Shown one piece after another: positions 45,067-61,163 of a stretch of DNA of 64,000 bases (position 1 is its first letter; the number at the start of each line of letters is the position of its first letter). The notes below the pieces were generated by a model that searched no databases, had not been told where the DNA came from, and saw only the letters and a list, made by a program, of their open reading frames with translations. Source of the DNA: Comamonadaceae bacterium (GTDB taxonomy: Bacteria > Pseudomonadota > Gammaproteobacteria > Burkholderiales > Burkholderiaceae_C). The position numbers and the translations under genes are program-made. Where the stretch lies: positions 124,001-188,000 of the forward strand of contig JAIXXF010000022.1 in the NCBI GenBank assembly GCA_027490925.1, written 5' to 3'.

Positions 45067-46488
45067 CTATGCCTTGTCTTGCTCTGGGCCCAGGTCGCCC
45101 AAACCGAAACGCCTCAGCTTCACATAAAGACTCTGCCGCGACAACCCCAGCATTTCAGACGCCGACGCACGGTTGTCGCGCGTCAGTTCCAACGCCGCTT
45201 CGATGCACAAACGTTCAATCATGTCCGTGGTTTCGCTGACGATGTCTTTCAAAGGCACCCGCCCCACCAAATCCTTCAACTGCGACGCAGAGCGCGGCAA
45301 CTCTCCCTGTGGCTTTGGTTCCGATCGCAGCCGCCTCCCTACGTCGCGGATTGCAAAACCCATACAAGGTGGTTCGCTGTCTGGCACCGCAATTGCAGAC
45401 ACTTCCACATCGGTGCTCGCACCATTCAAGCCTCGGACGGAAGTGGGAAACAGTCTGACCACACCCCGCTGCTTGAGGTTGGCCAGCAGCACGCTCATGT
45501 CAACACCCGAACGGCCAAGCCAGCGGTCCAGCGGCTGACCCACCATCAAGTCGAGCCGTGGCGTCTGAGCCATGTCCAGAAACGCCTTATTGGCCGTCAC
45601 GAGCCGACCTTCCATATCGGCCACGACGAAACCATCGGGCGCCATGTCCAGCGCAACCTGTAACGCAGACCCTGTTCCGTCCGGGGTCATAACCGCCCCT
45701 TCGCGCGCCTGCAGATGCACGAGCAGCAAGTTGCCCGACTCCTGCCGGAACATCGACGCCGATAGCTTGACGGCTTGGCCGTCTGCCGCCAAAACCGCCC
45801 CGACTTCGTCGGCACGGCCTGCCAACATGGCGCCCGACAACAGGCTGGCCACGTCGTTGCGGCTGCCCTCGGCAAAATAATCGGCCAGTTGGCGGCCGAT
45901 TATCTTTTTTGCAACGTCCCCAAGCAGTTTGGCGGCAGCCGGGTTGGCTTCAAGGACTTTGAACGTCGCAGCGTCGACGACCACCACCGGGTCAGACACC
46001 AGTTCAAACAAGAGCCGATACCGGGTCTCCATGTGCCTCAGGCGCAGGTAGTCTTGCTCCATAGACTGCTGGGCATCGACCAAACGCTGCTGCAAACTGG
46101 CCAAATTCCGCAGGTCACGCCCCAGGGCAATCACCTGACCACGCCCTCCGACCTTGACGGCCGAGTACATCAGGGGGATGTCGGGGCCGTGAGACGAGGG
46201 GTAGTTGATATGGCGCCAGCGCGTGCTGGACTGGGCCGCCACGTCTTGTAGCAACGCTTTGACCTTGGGACGGCTCTCTGTCGTCACGGTGTCGGACCAT
46301 GTTCGTCCGACCCACTGCTTGTGCCCCTCCAGCCCAAGGTCCTCGTTGCTGATGGACACATCGCGAATCACACCGTCGCCATCGATCACCAGAGCCATAT
46401 CGGCGGCCGCTGCGATCAGGGCCGCAGCAGTCTCGGCATCAAAACCACCCAATGATTGCGCAGGGGCCTCAAATTGCTTCACAAACAC
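45067..46488 (-). CDS. ppsR: Photosynthesis transcriptional regulator PpsR (CrtJ)
   Basis: Oxygen- and redox-responsive regulator of photosynthesis genes (473 aa). It has an N-terminal PAS-like domain (MALVIDGDGVIRDVSIS), two further PAS domains (RYRLLFELVSDPVVVVDAATFKV... and DMAPDGFVVADMEGRLV...), joined by a probable coiled-coil near residues 130-160, and a C-terminal Fis-type helix-turn-helix (RASASEMLGLSRQSLY). Cysteines are found at PPCMGF and at ERLCIEAA just before the HTH; redox-active cysteines are known in Rhodobacter homologues. In the same direction as ppaA (74 nt upstream) and bchG (100 nt downstream). In Rubrivivax PpsR can also activate, so direction of control is not certain. 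Confidence 0.96.
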   Translation of the reverse strand: MFVKQFEAPAQSLGGFDAETAAALIAAAADMALVIDGDGVIRDVSISNEDLGLEGHKQWVGRTWSDTVTTESRPKVKALLQDVAAQSSTRWRHINYPSSHGPDIPLMYSAVKVGGRGQVIALGRDLRNLASLQQRLVDAQQSMEQDYLRLRHMETRYRLLFELVSDPVVVVDAATFKVLEANPAAAKLLGDVAKKIIGRQLADYFAEGSRNDVASLLSGAMLAGRADEVGAVLAADGQAVKLSASMFRQESGNLLLVHLQAREGAVMTPDGTGSALQVALDMAPDGFVVADMEGRLVTANKAFLDMAQTPRLDLMVGQPLDRWLGRSGVDMSVLLANLKQRGVVRLFPTSVRGLNGASTDVEVSAIAVPDSEPPCMGFAIRDVGRRLRSEPKPQGELPRSASQLKDLVGRVPLKDIVSETTDMIERLCIEAALELTRDNRASASEMLGLSRQSLYVKLRRFGLGDLGPEQDKA

Positions 46489-46562
46489 AAACTCCTTGGA
46501 CCCGCCAACAGGCTGGGCTGATCTCGCGCTTCAGTCGGACAGCGACAGCTGGGTTGCCTCCG

Positions 46563-47477
46563 TCAACATCGCGCCGCCATTGCGGCGATGAAAACTTCGG
46601 CTTTCTCCACTGCTTCAGCAGCGTTCACGGCGGTGATATCGGCACCAATGCTTGTCAAAAGTTCGGGCTGAACCAGCAGCAAAGGGCCGCCGACCATGAT
46701 ACCAAGCGAAGGGTTGCGCGAGGCGCGCTTAATGGCTGTGATGAGGGATGTTAGTTCAGGGATTTGTTGCTCAGACCCCAATGAAAAACCAACGAGATCA
46801 AACCACTCGCTGCGAACGGTCTCCAACAATTCAGCTCCAGTGGTGTTCGGCTCCCCTTCGATGATCCAACCCGCCTTGCGAAAGTATTCAGCCACCATGA
46901 ACACACCCAGCGTGTGCTGAGACCCCGGCACAGGCACCAACAAACCTTTTCGCTGCGGGTCTCGGGAAACAGCGTGTTGTTGGAACAGCGGGCTCAGGTC
47001 ATACATCACCTGCTGCAACCGCCACAATCCCACGGTCACTTGGGTGAAATCACAGCGGTCAGCCTCCCACATCGCCCCGAGAAAGCGCGCCGCGGGTGCG
47101 AGCAGCTCGGCGTAGACGGCTTCAAGCGCCACACCGCGGACTCGTACCGCGTCAACATAGGACGCCGCCACCAATGCATCTTGCATCAGAACCAGCCTAG
47201 AAAGCTCCTGTACTTCGTGTGGTTCGATCAACGAACTTTCTTCAAGAACAAAGTCTTCGTTCAATGGGCCGGTCTGATGGGCCAACATGAGGCGCGGAAT
47301 GATTTCGTGCTCTATGGTGCGCGCCAACCATGTCAGGCCTTGCTCTGCGTATGGCCGCGAGGGCAAAACCACTTCAGGCGAACAATCGTCCGGGATATCC
47401 GATGCCGGCGCGATCCACTGTTCACACCCGGTTGTGTGGAGCCTCGCGCTCGAGAGGCCTGCTCTTTCCATGCCCAT
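46563..47477 (-). CDS. ppaA: PpaA/AerR, B12-binding-type antirepressor of PpsR
   Basis: Regulator (304 aa) that in Rhodobacter binds cobalamin and heme and modulates PpsR/CrtJ according to light. The N-terminal half is helical; the C-terminal half is a cobalamin-binding-like fold with the candidate axial histidine H188 in VPGSQHTLGVFMVAEYF, followed by FDLVGFSLGSEQQIPELTSLI and GIMVGGPLLL. It is paired with ppsR. Divergent from bchF; a good sigma-70-like promoter (47621-47649) gives it a leader of about 135 nt. Confidence 0.92.
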   Translation of the reverse strand: MGMERAGLSSARLHTTGCEQWIAPASDIPDDCSPEVVLPSRPYAEQGLTWLARTIEHEIIPRLMLAHQTGPLNEDFVLEESSLIEPHEVQELSRLVLMQDALVAASYVDAVRVRGVALEAVYAELLAPAARFLGAMWEADRCDFTQVTVGLWRLQQVMYDLSPLFQQHAVSRDPQRKGLLVPVPGSQHTLGVFMVAEYFRKAGWIIEGEPNTTGAELLETVRSEWFDLVGFSLGSEQQIPELTSLITAIKRASRNPSLGIMVGGPLLLVQPELLTSIGADITAVNAAEAVEKAEVFIAAMAARC

Positions 47478-47620
47478 ACCTGTCTCCTCAGGAAACTTTG
47501 ACCGTCGGCTTGCGCGTCAAGGCACGGGGTTTTAGACCCAGGCAGTACGTGGTACCAAACTTCTCTCGTCAGGGGTTTCGCCGCCGCCGCGTTGCGGTCA
47601 GCTGTTTACTTTCCACTTGG

Positions 47621-47649
47621 TTTTTACCCTGCGACTCGAATCGTGTCAA
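47621..47649 (-). promoter_or_regulatory. Predicted promoter of ppaA-ppsR
   Basis: Minus-strand TTGACA (47649-47644), 17-nt spacer, TAAAAA (47626-47621). No complete PpsR box overlaps it. Confidence 0.6.
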
Positions 47650-47700
47650 AGCTTTAATCCGAGCATGGAGGAAAGCCTGTATTGTGTCAATAAAGTTTTA

Positions 47701-47712
47701 TGTCATTATTAG

Positions 47713-47718
<6 letters not shown>
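47701..47718. promoter_or_regulatory. PpsR/CrtJ binding box upstream of bchF
   Basis: tgtcattattagttgaca is an exact TGT-N12-ACA match. A near match (TGT-N12-ATG) lies directly before it at 47685-47702, which could be a weaker cooperative site. The right half is the -35 of the bchF promoter. Confidence 0.82.
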
Positions 47719-49595
<1,877 letters not shown>

Positions 49596-49607
49596 GTACT
49601 GCACACC

Positions 49608-51222
49608 ATGCAACTCACCCTCTGGACATACGAAGGCCCGCCCCATGTCGGTGCGATGCGGATCGCCACCGCCATGAAGCACGTGCACTACGTATTGCAT
49701 GCGCCCCAAGGCGACACTTACGCGGACCTGCTGTTCACGATGATTGAGCGGCTGCCCCGACGCCCGCCGGTGACTTACACCACATTTCAGGCACGCGATC
49801 TCGGAAGCGACACCGCAGAGCTTTTCAAAACGGCGGCACGCGACGCTTACCTCCGGTTCAAGCCGCAAGCCATGATGGTAGGCGCTTCATGCACCGCCGA
49901 GCTCATTCAGGATGACCCGGGTGGACTCGCCAAGGCCCTGAATTTGCCGATACCAGTGATCCCTTTGGAGTTGCCATCGTATCAACGAAAGGAAAACTGG
50001 GGCGCATCAGAGACCTTCTACCAGATGGTGCGGGCTCTGGCCGGACCGGCTGTACCCCCGCCCGGTACGCCGCGCCGCCCACGTGCTCCCGGACAGCGCC
50101 CCACGTGTAACCTCTTGGGACCTACGGCGCTCGGATTTCGGCACCGAGACGATGTGCGCGAAATCACTGGTTTACTCGACCAGCTAGGTGTCCAAGTGAA
50201 CGTGGTCGCCCCCCTTGGCGCAGGTCCTGCAGACCTGGCTCGCTTGGGTGAGGCAGACTTCAATGTCAACCTCTACCCAGAGATCGCTTCCCAGGCTGTC
50301 CACTGGCTCGCGCGCCACTTCGCACAACCAAGCACCAAAGTGGTCCCGATCGGGGTGCGGGCGACCGACGCCTTTGTACAAGAGGTCTGTGAACTCGCCG
50401 GGCTGCCAACTGGCGCTGCGAAGTCTCTGGGGTCACGCGCAACGTGGTACGCAAAATCGGTCGATTCGACCTACCTGACGGGCAAGCGGGTATTCGTTTT
50501 TGGCGATGCCACCCATGCCTTGGCGGCGGCCCGCGTGGCCAGCCAGGAGCTGGGTTTCACGGTCGTTGGTTTGGGGACCTACAGCCGTGAGTTCGCCCGC
50601 GAAGTCCGCGACGCTGCCAAGCTCTACGGCGTGGACGCACTGATCACGGACGACTACCTCGATGTCGAGGAAAGGGTCGCCGAGCTACAGCCTGAGCTGG
50701 TTCTAGGTACGCAGATGGAGCGCCACATCGCGAAGCGGTTGGGTGTTCCCTGCGCAGTGATTTCTGCACCGGTGCATGTACAGGACTTTCCCGCTCGCTA
50801 CTCGCCTCAAATGGGTTATGAGGGCGCCAATGTGCTGTTCGACACCTGGGTACACCCCCTGATGATGGGCTTGGAAGAGCACTTGATCGGCATGTTCAAG
50901 GGGGACTTCGAGTTCCATGAAGACGCTTCACCCTCGCATCTTGGGCGCACTGGCCCCAGTCGCGACCCGGCTGTCTCGCTTGCTTCACAGGCGATCGAAT
51001 CGGCTCGTCGAATTACGCTGACTGTGCCAGGCACACCTCACGAAACGGTCGAAGCAGCCTCTCAGGATGCGGTTTCTTCTGCACAGCAATTGGTCAGTTG
51101 GACAACGGACGCCGAGAAAGAATTGCAAAAGATTCCGTTCTTTGTCCGGGGCAAAGCGAGGCGAAACACCGAGAAGTTTGCTTCTGAACGAGGTGTCTCG
51201 CCCATCACCATCGAGACCATTT

Positions 51223-51251
<29 letters not shown>
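49608..51251 (+). CDS. bchB: Dark-operative protochlorophyllide reductase subunit BchB
   Basis: Second catalytic subunit of the nitrogenase-like reductase (547 aa). Characteristic [20 protein letters not shown] start, cluster cysteine in [64 protein letters not shown], and the C-terminal small domain ending [18 protein letters not shown], which serves active-site closure. A Pro/Arg-rich insert (about residues 150-165) may be a surface loop. The end overlaps bchH by 29 nt if bchH begins at 51223. Confidence 0.97.
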
Positions 51252-55964
<4,713 letters not shown>

Positions 55965-55982
55965 CCCGGCCTGGAGACCCGC

Positions 55983-56684
55983 ATGGCCTATGCTTCTTAC
56001 CAACAGCGCCGCTCTCAGCTTGAAGAGTACTTTGACCGCACCGCCGTCGAAGCCTGGGCGTGCCTCACGTCCACCGCACCCGTCAGCGGTATCCGCGCCA
56101 CCGTGCGCGCTGGACGTGACCAGATGCGCAACACCTTGCTCGACTGGTTACCCGCAGACATGTCGGGCCTGCGTTTGCTGGACGCCGGTTGCGGGACTGG
56201 CGCCTTCGCAGTGGAAGCAGCACGGCGCGGCGCCGCCGTGGTGGCGATCGACTTGTCCCCCACGCTGGTGCAACTGGCGCGTGACCGCGTACCGACGGAT
56301 CTTGGTGCGGGGCAGATCGACTTTTGCGCCGGTGACATGCTGGACCCTGCCCTGGGACAGTTCGACCATGTGGTCGGCATGGACTCAATGATCCACTATC
56401 GCCCAGCCGACATGCTCGCCGTGTTGGCCACGCTCGCCTCACGCACACGCCGCTCGCTGGTGTTCACCTTCGCGCCCAAGAACGCGCTCTTGTCCACCAT
56501 GATCACAGTGGGGCGGCTGTTCCCGCGCAAGGACCGCGCACCGTTCATAGAACCGGTGGGCGAGAACACCCTTCAAAGGTTGATCCAAAACCACCCCGAA
56601 ATGGGGGCATGGCGAAGCGAGCGGAGCCAACGGGTGTCGAGCAGCTTTTACAAATCGCACGCACTGGAGCTGGTGCGGGCATGA
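55983..56684 (+). CDS. bchM: Magnesium protoporphyrin IX methyltransferase BchM
   Basis: Methylates the 13-propionate of Mg-protoporphyrin IX (233 aa). Class I SAM fold with LLDAGCGTGAFAVEAARRG as the binding motif; start SYQQRRSQLEEYFDRTA and FTFAPKNALLSTMITVGRLFPRKDRAP are typical. Its product is the substrate of AcsF, encoded further along the same operon. Overlaps lhaA by 4 nt. Confidence 0.97.
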   Translation: MAYASYQQRRSQLEEYFDRTAVEAWACLTSTAPVSGIRATVRAGRDQMRNTLLDWLPADMSGLRLLDAGCGTGAFAVEAARRGAAVVAIDLSPTLVQLARDRVPTDLGAGQIDFCAGDMLDPALGQFDHVVGMDSMIHYRPADMLAVLATLASRTRRSLVFTFAPKNALLSTMITVGRLFPRKDRAPFIEPVGENTLQRLIQNHPEMGAWRSERSQRVSSSFYKSHALELVRA

Positions 56685-58117
56685 TCGGTCATCGCGGCGG
56701 CATCGCCAACGCTTGGCGCCGGGTCAGCACCCGGTTCCTGCCGTTTGCCGACGCCGCCAGCACAGAACTGCCATTGAGCCAGTTGTTGCGACTGTCGCTG
56801 TTCCAGGTGACCGTCGGCATGGCCACCGCTTTGCTGATTGGCACCTTGAACCGCGTAATGATCGTGGAGATGGGTGTGAGTGCCTGGCTGGTGTCTCTGA
56901 TGGTGGGTCTGCCGGTGCTGGTCGCCCCTTTCCGTGCGATGGTCGGATTCCGCTCCGACACCCATCGCTCGGTGCTTGGCTGGCGCAGAGTGCCTTACGT
57001 CTGGTTCGGCACGCTGATGCAATTTGGCGGCTTGGCCATCATGCCCTTCGCGTTGATATTGTTGTCGGGCGATTCGCGCGCACCGATGTGGGTCGGCACA
57101 GCAAGCGCCGCGCTGGCATTCTTGCTGGTGGGTCTGGGGTTGCAGACCACGCAGACCGCCGGGCTGGCGCTCGCTGCCGATCTTGCACCGACCGATTCGC
57201 GCCCACGCGTGGTGGCCTTGATGTACGTCATGCTGCTGGCGGGTACGGTCTTGAGCGGCGTGGTCTTTGGTCTGCTGCTGGACAACTTCAGCCAGCTGCG
57301 CCTGATCCAGGTGGTCCAGGGCGCTGCCCTGCTGACGATGGTGCTCAATGTCATCGCGCTCTGGAAGCAGGAAGCCCGTCACCCAAACCTCACAAACCCT
57401 GTGCGTGACCGGCCCAGCTTCCGCAACGCGTGGTCCGCCTTTGCAAAACAACGCAACGCCTGCAGGTATCTGGTGGCCCTGGGCCTTGGCACCGCGGCCT
57501 TCAGCATGCAGGATGTCATTCTGGAGCCCTATGGCGGCGAGATCTTGCACCTCTCGGTGGCCGCCACCACGGCACTGACCGCCATCACAGCCCTTGGCGC
57601 ACTCGCTGCATTCGCCCTGGCGGCTCGATGGCTGCGGCGCGGCGTAGACCCGTACCGGGTGGCGGCTGTGGGCGCAATGGCGGGCCTTTTGGCGTTTTCG
57701 TGCGTCATCTTTGCCGAGCCCCTCGCGTCACCCGCCATGTTCCGTTGCGGGGCCTGGCTGATCGGATTTGGCGGCGGGCTGTTTTCGGTCGGCACACTCA
57801 CCGCCGCCATGGGCTTGGAATCAACCCTGCTGACCGGCTTGGCGCTGGGTGCATGGGGCGCGGTACAGGCAACCAGCTACGGCGTCGCGCTCGCCTTGGG
57901 CGGCGCGGTCCGCGACACGGTCTCGGACCTCGCGGTGCGCGGGGCCCTGGGCCCTGGCCTCGTCAGCCAAGCCACTGGCTACAGCTTCGTGTACCACTTG
58001 GAGCTGTGCCTGCTGTTTGCCACCTTAATCGCTCTGGGACCACTGGTTCGATCGACCCGCCCCACCCATTCTGTTTGCCCCCCCCCCAAATTCGGGCTGG
58101 CCACCCTGCCTGGCTAA
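56681..58117 (+). CDS. lhaA: LhaA, light-harvesting complex assembly membrane protein (PucC family)
   Basis: Twelve-helix BCD-family transporter-like protein (478 aa) required for antenna complex 1 assembly in Rhodobacter, where the gene also lies directly before puhA. Motifs: TLNRVMIVEMGVSAWLVSL, RAMVGFRSDTHRSVLGWRR, GLGLQTTQTAGLALAADL and MQDVILEPYGGEI. The start MIGHRGGIANAW overlaps the bchM stop by 4 nt. It is a paralogue of the PucC-like gene at 42718-44082. Confidence 0.93.
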   Translation: MIGHRGGIANAWRRVSTRFLPFADAASTELPLSQLLRLSLFQVTVGMATALLIGTLNRVMIVEMGVSAWLVSLMVGLPVLVAPFRAMVGFRSDTHRSVLGWRRVPYVWFGTLMQFGGLAIMPFALILLSGDSRAPMWVGTASAALAFLLVGLGLQTTQTAGLALAADLAPTDSRPRVVALMYVMLLAGTVLSGVVFGLLLDNFSQLRLIQVVQGAALLTMVLNVIALWKQEARHPNLTNPVRDRPSFRNAWSAFAKQRNACRYLVALGLGTAAFSMQDVILEPYGGEILHLSVAATTALTAITALGALAAFALAARWLRRGVDPYRVAAVGAMAGLLAFSCVIFAEPLASPAMFRCGAWLIGFGGGLFSVGTLTAAMGLESTLLTGLALGAWGAVQATSYGVALALGGAVRDTVSDLAVRGALGPGLVSQATGYSFVYHLELCLLFATLIALGPLVRSTRPTHSVCPPPKFGLATLPG

Positions 58118-58137
58118 TTTTCCAAGGAGAAATCACC

Positions 58138-58899
58138 ATGTCTGCTGGCGCCATCACTGGATACGTCGACGTTGCGCAAATCGCGCTGTATGTTTTCTGG
58201 GCCTTCTTTGCTGGTCTGATCTACTACCTCTTGCAAGAAAACAAGCGCGAGGGCTACCCGCTGGAGTCAGACCGCTCCGGCAGCATCACGGTGCAGGGAT
58301 GGCCGCCGATCCCGAGCCCAAAAACCTACAAACTGCAGCATGGCGGCGAAGTCAGTGTGCCCAACACCAAAGCATCGCCCCAAACCCTGCGTGCCGCATC
58401 CACTGGGCCATGGCCCGGTGCGCCTTTGGTGCCCACCGGCGATGCGATGCTGGATGGCGTGGGACCTGGTGCGTATGCCGACCGGGCCGACACGCCCGAC
58501 ATGACCTTTGAGGGCACACACCGCCTCGTGCCTTTGCGGGCCGACACGGCGTTCAGCGTGGCCCACCAAGACACTGACCCGCGCGGCCTGCCGGTGGTCG
58601 GGGCCGACGGCGTGCAAGGCGGCACGGTGACAGATCTGTGGGTGGATCGGTCGGAGATGCTGTTTCGCTACTTGGAAGTGGATGTGGGTAACGCGCGCAG
58701 CGTGTTACTACCGATCAATTTCACGCGGATTGGCAAGCGCCAAGTCACGGTTCGTGCCATTCTGGGTGCGCAGTTCGCCCGGGTGCCAGTGACGCGTCAA
58801 AACGACGTGGTCACGCTGCTCGAAGAGGAAAAAGTCATGGCGTATTACGGTGCTGGCACCCTTTACGCGACCGCACAGCGCCAGGAGCCGCTGCTGTGA
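58138..58899 (+). CDS. puhA: Photosynthetic reaction centre H subunit PuhA
   Basis: H subunit of the type II reaction centre (253 aa): a single N-terminal transmembrane helix (about residues 12-32) ending in YYLLQENKREGYPLE, then a cytoplasmic PRC-barrel domain (LPVVGADGVQGGTVTDLWVDRSE..., VLLPINFTRIGKRQVTV). A strong Shine-Dalgarno (AAGGAG) lies 8 nt before the ATG, better than most genes in this operon, which fits the high demand for a structural subunit. Overlaps puhB by 4 nt. Confidence 0.97.
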   Translation: MSAGAITGYVDVAQIALYVFWAFFAGLIYYLLQENKREGYPLESDRSGSITVQGWPPIPSPKTYKLQHGGEVSVPNTKASPQTLRAASTGPWPGAPLVPTGDAMLDGVGPGAYADRADTPDMTFEGTHRLVPLRADTAFSVAHQDTDPRGLPVVGADGVQGGTVTDLWVDRSEMLFRYLEVDVGNARSVLLPINFTRIGKRQVTVRAILGAQFARVPVTRQNDVVTLLEEEKVMAYYGAGTLYATAQRQEPLL

Positions 58900-59579
58900 G
58901 AGAAACCAACCACGAACACGAACACGAGTTTGAGGCCTCGCGCGGCTTGCCAGAGCCCTTGCCAAGCGACGAGTCTCTGCTTTGGCAGGGCTCGCCGCAC
59001 GCGTGGGCGATGGCGCGCGATGTGTTCCATGTGCGTGGCTTGGCAGCGTACTTCGCTTTGATTTTGTCGCTGCGTGCGGCCACCGTTTGGTCTGGTGGAG
59101 AGTCGGTTCAAAGCGCTTTCCTGGCCGCACTGCAGTTGATGCCGCTGGCGATCTTCGCACTGGCTGCGCTGGGCCTGCTGGCATGGTTGTCCAGCAGAAC
59201 CACGGTGTACACGCTCACCAACAAACGGGTGGTGATGCGCATCGGTATTGTGCTGACGCTGACCTTCAACCTGCCCCTGCGCTCTTTGGTGGCTGCCAAT
59301 CTGAGGGCCCGCAAAGACGGTACTGGCGACATCCCCCTACAGCTGCTGGCGAGCGAGAAAATCGCGTGGATCCACCTGTGGCCGCACGCCCGCCCATGGC
59401 GTGTGAGCTCGCCCGAACCCATGCTGCGCTGTGTGCCACAAGCGGCGGTGGTTGCTGAGCGCTTGTCGACAGCATGGCAAAGCGCCACAGCCCATGACTG
59501 GGCCATCCCGCAGCGGCGAGGCACTGCCGAGTCCGCCAAGTCCTCTGGGCACGCCCCGTCCAGCCTGAGCCCCACATGA
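58896..59579 (+). CDS. puhB: Photosynthetic complex assembly protein PuhB
   Basis: Membrane protein (227 aa) needed for efficient reaction-centre assembly. PH-domain-like: LPSDESLLWQGSPHAWAMARDVFHVR, two or three transmembrane helices, TTVYTLTNKRVVMRIG and a soluble domain with LLASEKIAWIHLWPHARPWR. GTG start overlapping puhA by 4 nt; the tail overlaps puhC by 4 nt. Confidence 0.94.
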   Translation: MRETNHEHEHEFEASRGLPEPLPSDESLLWQGSPHAWAMARDVFHVRGLAAYFALILSLRAATVWSGGESVQSAFLAALQLMPLAIFALAALGLLAWLSSRTTVYTLTNKRVVMRIGIVLTLTFNLPLRSLVAANLRARKDGTGDIPLQLLASEKIAWIHLWPHARPWRVSSPEPMLRCVPQAAVVAERLSTAWQSATAHDWAIPQRRGTAESAKSSGHAPSSLSPT

Positions 59580-60037
59580 CAGCACCTGTCCACAGCCATC
59601 AGACGGGCCCCACGGTCCCGCGTGGACTATTGGTGGGCGTCGCGGCCATGTTGATGGCGGTCGCCGGCGGCGTGATCGCCACCCGGTTGTCCGGCGTGCC
59701 GATCCGCGCGGCCGATGCCCCGGCAGCTGTGGTGATCGCGCTGCGCTTTGAAGACCGTCCAGACGGTGCAGTGGCCGTGATTGACGCCCACAGTGGCCAG
59801 ACGATCGACGCCATCACTGGCCAAGCGGGATTTGTACGCGGCACCTTGCGCGGACTGGCACGCGAACGCAAGCGGAACGGTATCGGTTCAGAGCCAGCGT
59901 TCGAGCTGATTGGTCGCACCGATGGCCGACTGACCTTGCATGACCCGGCCACCGGCCGTAAGGTGGACCTCGAATCGTTCGGTCCGGTCAATTCCTCCGT
60001 GTTCGCGCGACTGCTGCCCCCACCGGCGCAGCGTTGA
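59576..60037 (+). CDS. puhC: Photosynthetic complex assembly protein PuhC
   Basis: Single-helix membrane protein (153 aa) involved in reaction-centre/antenna organisation. A helix at about residues 17-37 precedes a periplasmic domain with ALRFEDRPDGAVAVIDAHSG, GFVRGTLRGLARERKRNG and LTLHDPATGRKVDLESFG. Overlaps puhB by 4 nt; acsF follows after 12 nt. Confidence 0.93.
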   Translation: MTAPVHSHQTGPTVPRGLLVGVAAMLMAVAGGVIATRLSGVPIRAADAPAAVVIALRFEDRPDGAVAVIDAHSGQTIDAITGQAGFVRGTLRGLARERKRNGIGSEPAFELIGRTDGRLTLHDPATGRKVDLESFGPVNSSVFARLLPPPAQR

Positions 60038-60049
60038 TAAGGAAGTTCC

Positions 60050-61138
60050 ATGAGCACCACCCTCTCACCTGCCGGGGCTGTCCACAGCTCAGAGGACGCC
60101 ACCCGCGTGGCGGAGGCCAACACCCTGTTGAGCCCCAAGTTCTACCGCACCGACTACGCTGCAATGGACCGCATCGACGTGTCGCCCGTAAGGGCCGAAT
60201 GGGACGCGATGATGGCCGAGTACGAGGGTGACAACAACCACGACCACTTCCAACGCACAGAGGCGTTTGCCGATGAAGTGGCGATGCTGATGCCAAGGTT
60301 GTCGCCCGAACTGAGGCAGGAGTTCATCGACTTTCTGATCAGCTCGGTGACCTCGGAATTTTCTGGATGTGTGCTGTACAACGAGATTCGCAAGCACGTG
60401 AGTAACCCCGACATCAAGGCGCTGATGGGTTTCATGGCCCGTGATGAATCACGCCATGCGAGTTTCATCAACCAGTCATTGAAAGACTTTGGCTTGGGCG
60501 TGGACCTGGGTGGCCTGAAGCGCACCAAGGCCTACACCTACTTCAAGCCCAAGTACATCTTCTACGCCACTTACCTGTCAGAGAAGATCGGCTACGCCCG
60601 CTACATCACCATTTTCCGGCAGCTGGAGCGCCACCCGGAGCTGCGCTTTCACCCCATCTTTCGCTGGTTTGAGCGCTGGTGCAATGACGAATTCCGTCAC
60701 GGCGAATCGTTTGCGCTCATCATGCGCGCCAACCCGCACCTCCTGCGCGGCGGCAACACGCTGTGGATCCGGTTCTTCTTGCTGGCGGTCTACGCCACCA
60801 TGTACGTGCGCGACCACACACGACCCGCACTCAAGCAGGCGATGGGTTTGGAACCCACTGCCTACGACTATGCGGTGTTCAACATCACCTCGGAGATCAC
60901 CAAGCAGGTGTTTCCGCTGACATTGGATACGGACCGACCCGCCTTTCGCGCAGGGCTGGACCGCTTGTTCCAGATTTCCCAGCGCATGGCGGCGGCCAAG
61001 GCACGGGGCGGCTTGGTCGGCAAAGCGCAACAGTTGGGCCTTGCGCTCGCGGGCGCTGGTACGTTTGCGAAGCTGTATTGCATGCCAGTGAAACGCAACC
61101 CACTGCCGCTGCAGGTCCGAATGTCACCGGCCTGGTGA
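60050..61138 (+). CDS. acsF: Aerobic Mg-protoporphyrin IX monomethyl ester cyclase AcsF
   Basis: Diiron oxygenase (362 aa) that forms the isocyclic ring E of bacteriochlorophyll using O2. Two EXXH iron-ligand motifs are seen: DESRH (residues 132-136) and NDEFRH (212-217), within a ferritin-like helical bundle. It sits between puhC and puhE, as in other phototrophic Betaproteobacteria. No oxygen-independent cyclase bchE is present in the window, so pigment synthesis as encoded here needs some oxygen. Confidence 0.97.
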   Translation: MSTTLSPAGAVHSSEDATRVAEANTLLSPKFYRTDYAAMDRIDVSPVRAEWDAMMAEYEGDNNHDHFQRTEAFADEVAMLMPRLSPELRQEFIDFLISSVTSEFSGCVLYNEIRKHVSNPDIKALMGFMARDESRHASFINQSLKDFGLGVDLGGLKRTKAYTYFKPKYIFYATYLSEKIGYARYITIFRQLERHPELRFHPIFRWFERWCNDEFRHGESFALIMRANPHLLRGGNTLWIRFFLLAVYATMYVRDHTRPALKQAMGLEPTAYDYAVFNITSEITKQVFPLTLDTDRPAFRAGLDRLFQISQRMAAAKARGGLVGKAQQLGLALAGAGTFAKLYCMPVKRNPLPLQVRMSPAW

Positions 61139-61163
61139 AACCGAATCCGCCCGACGCACCGCC

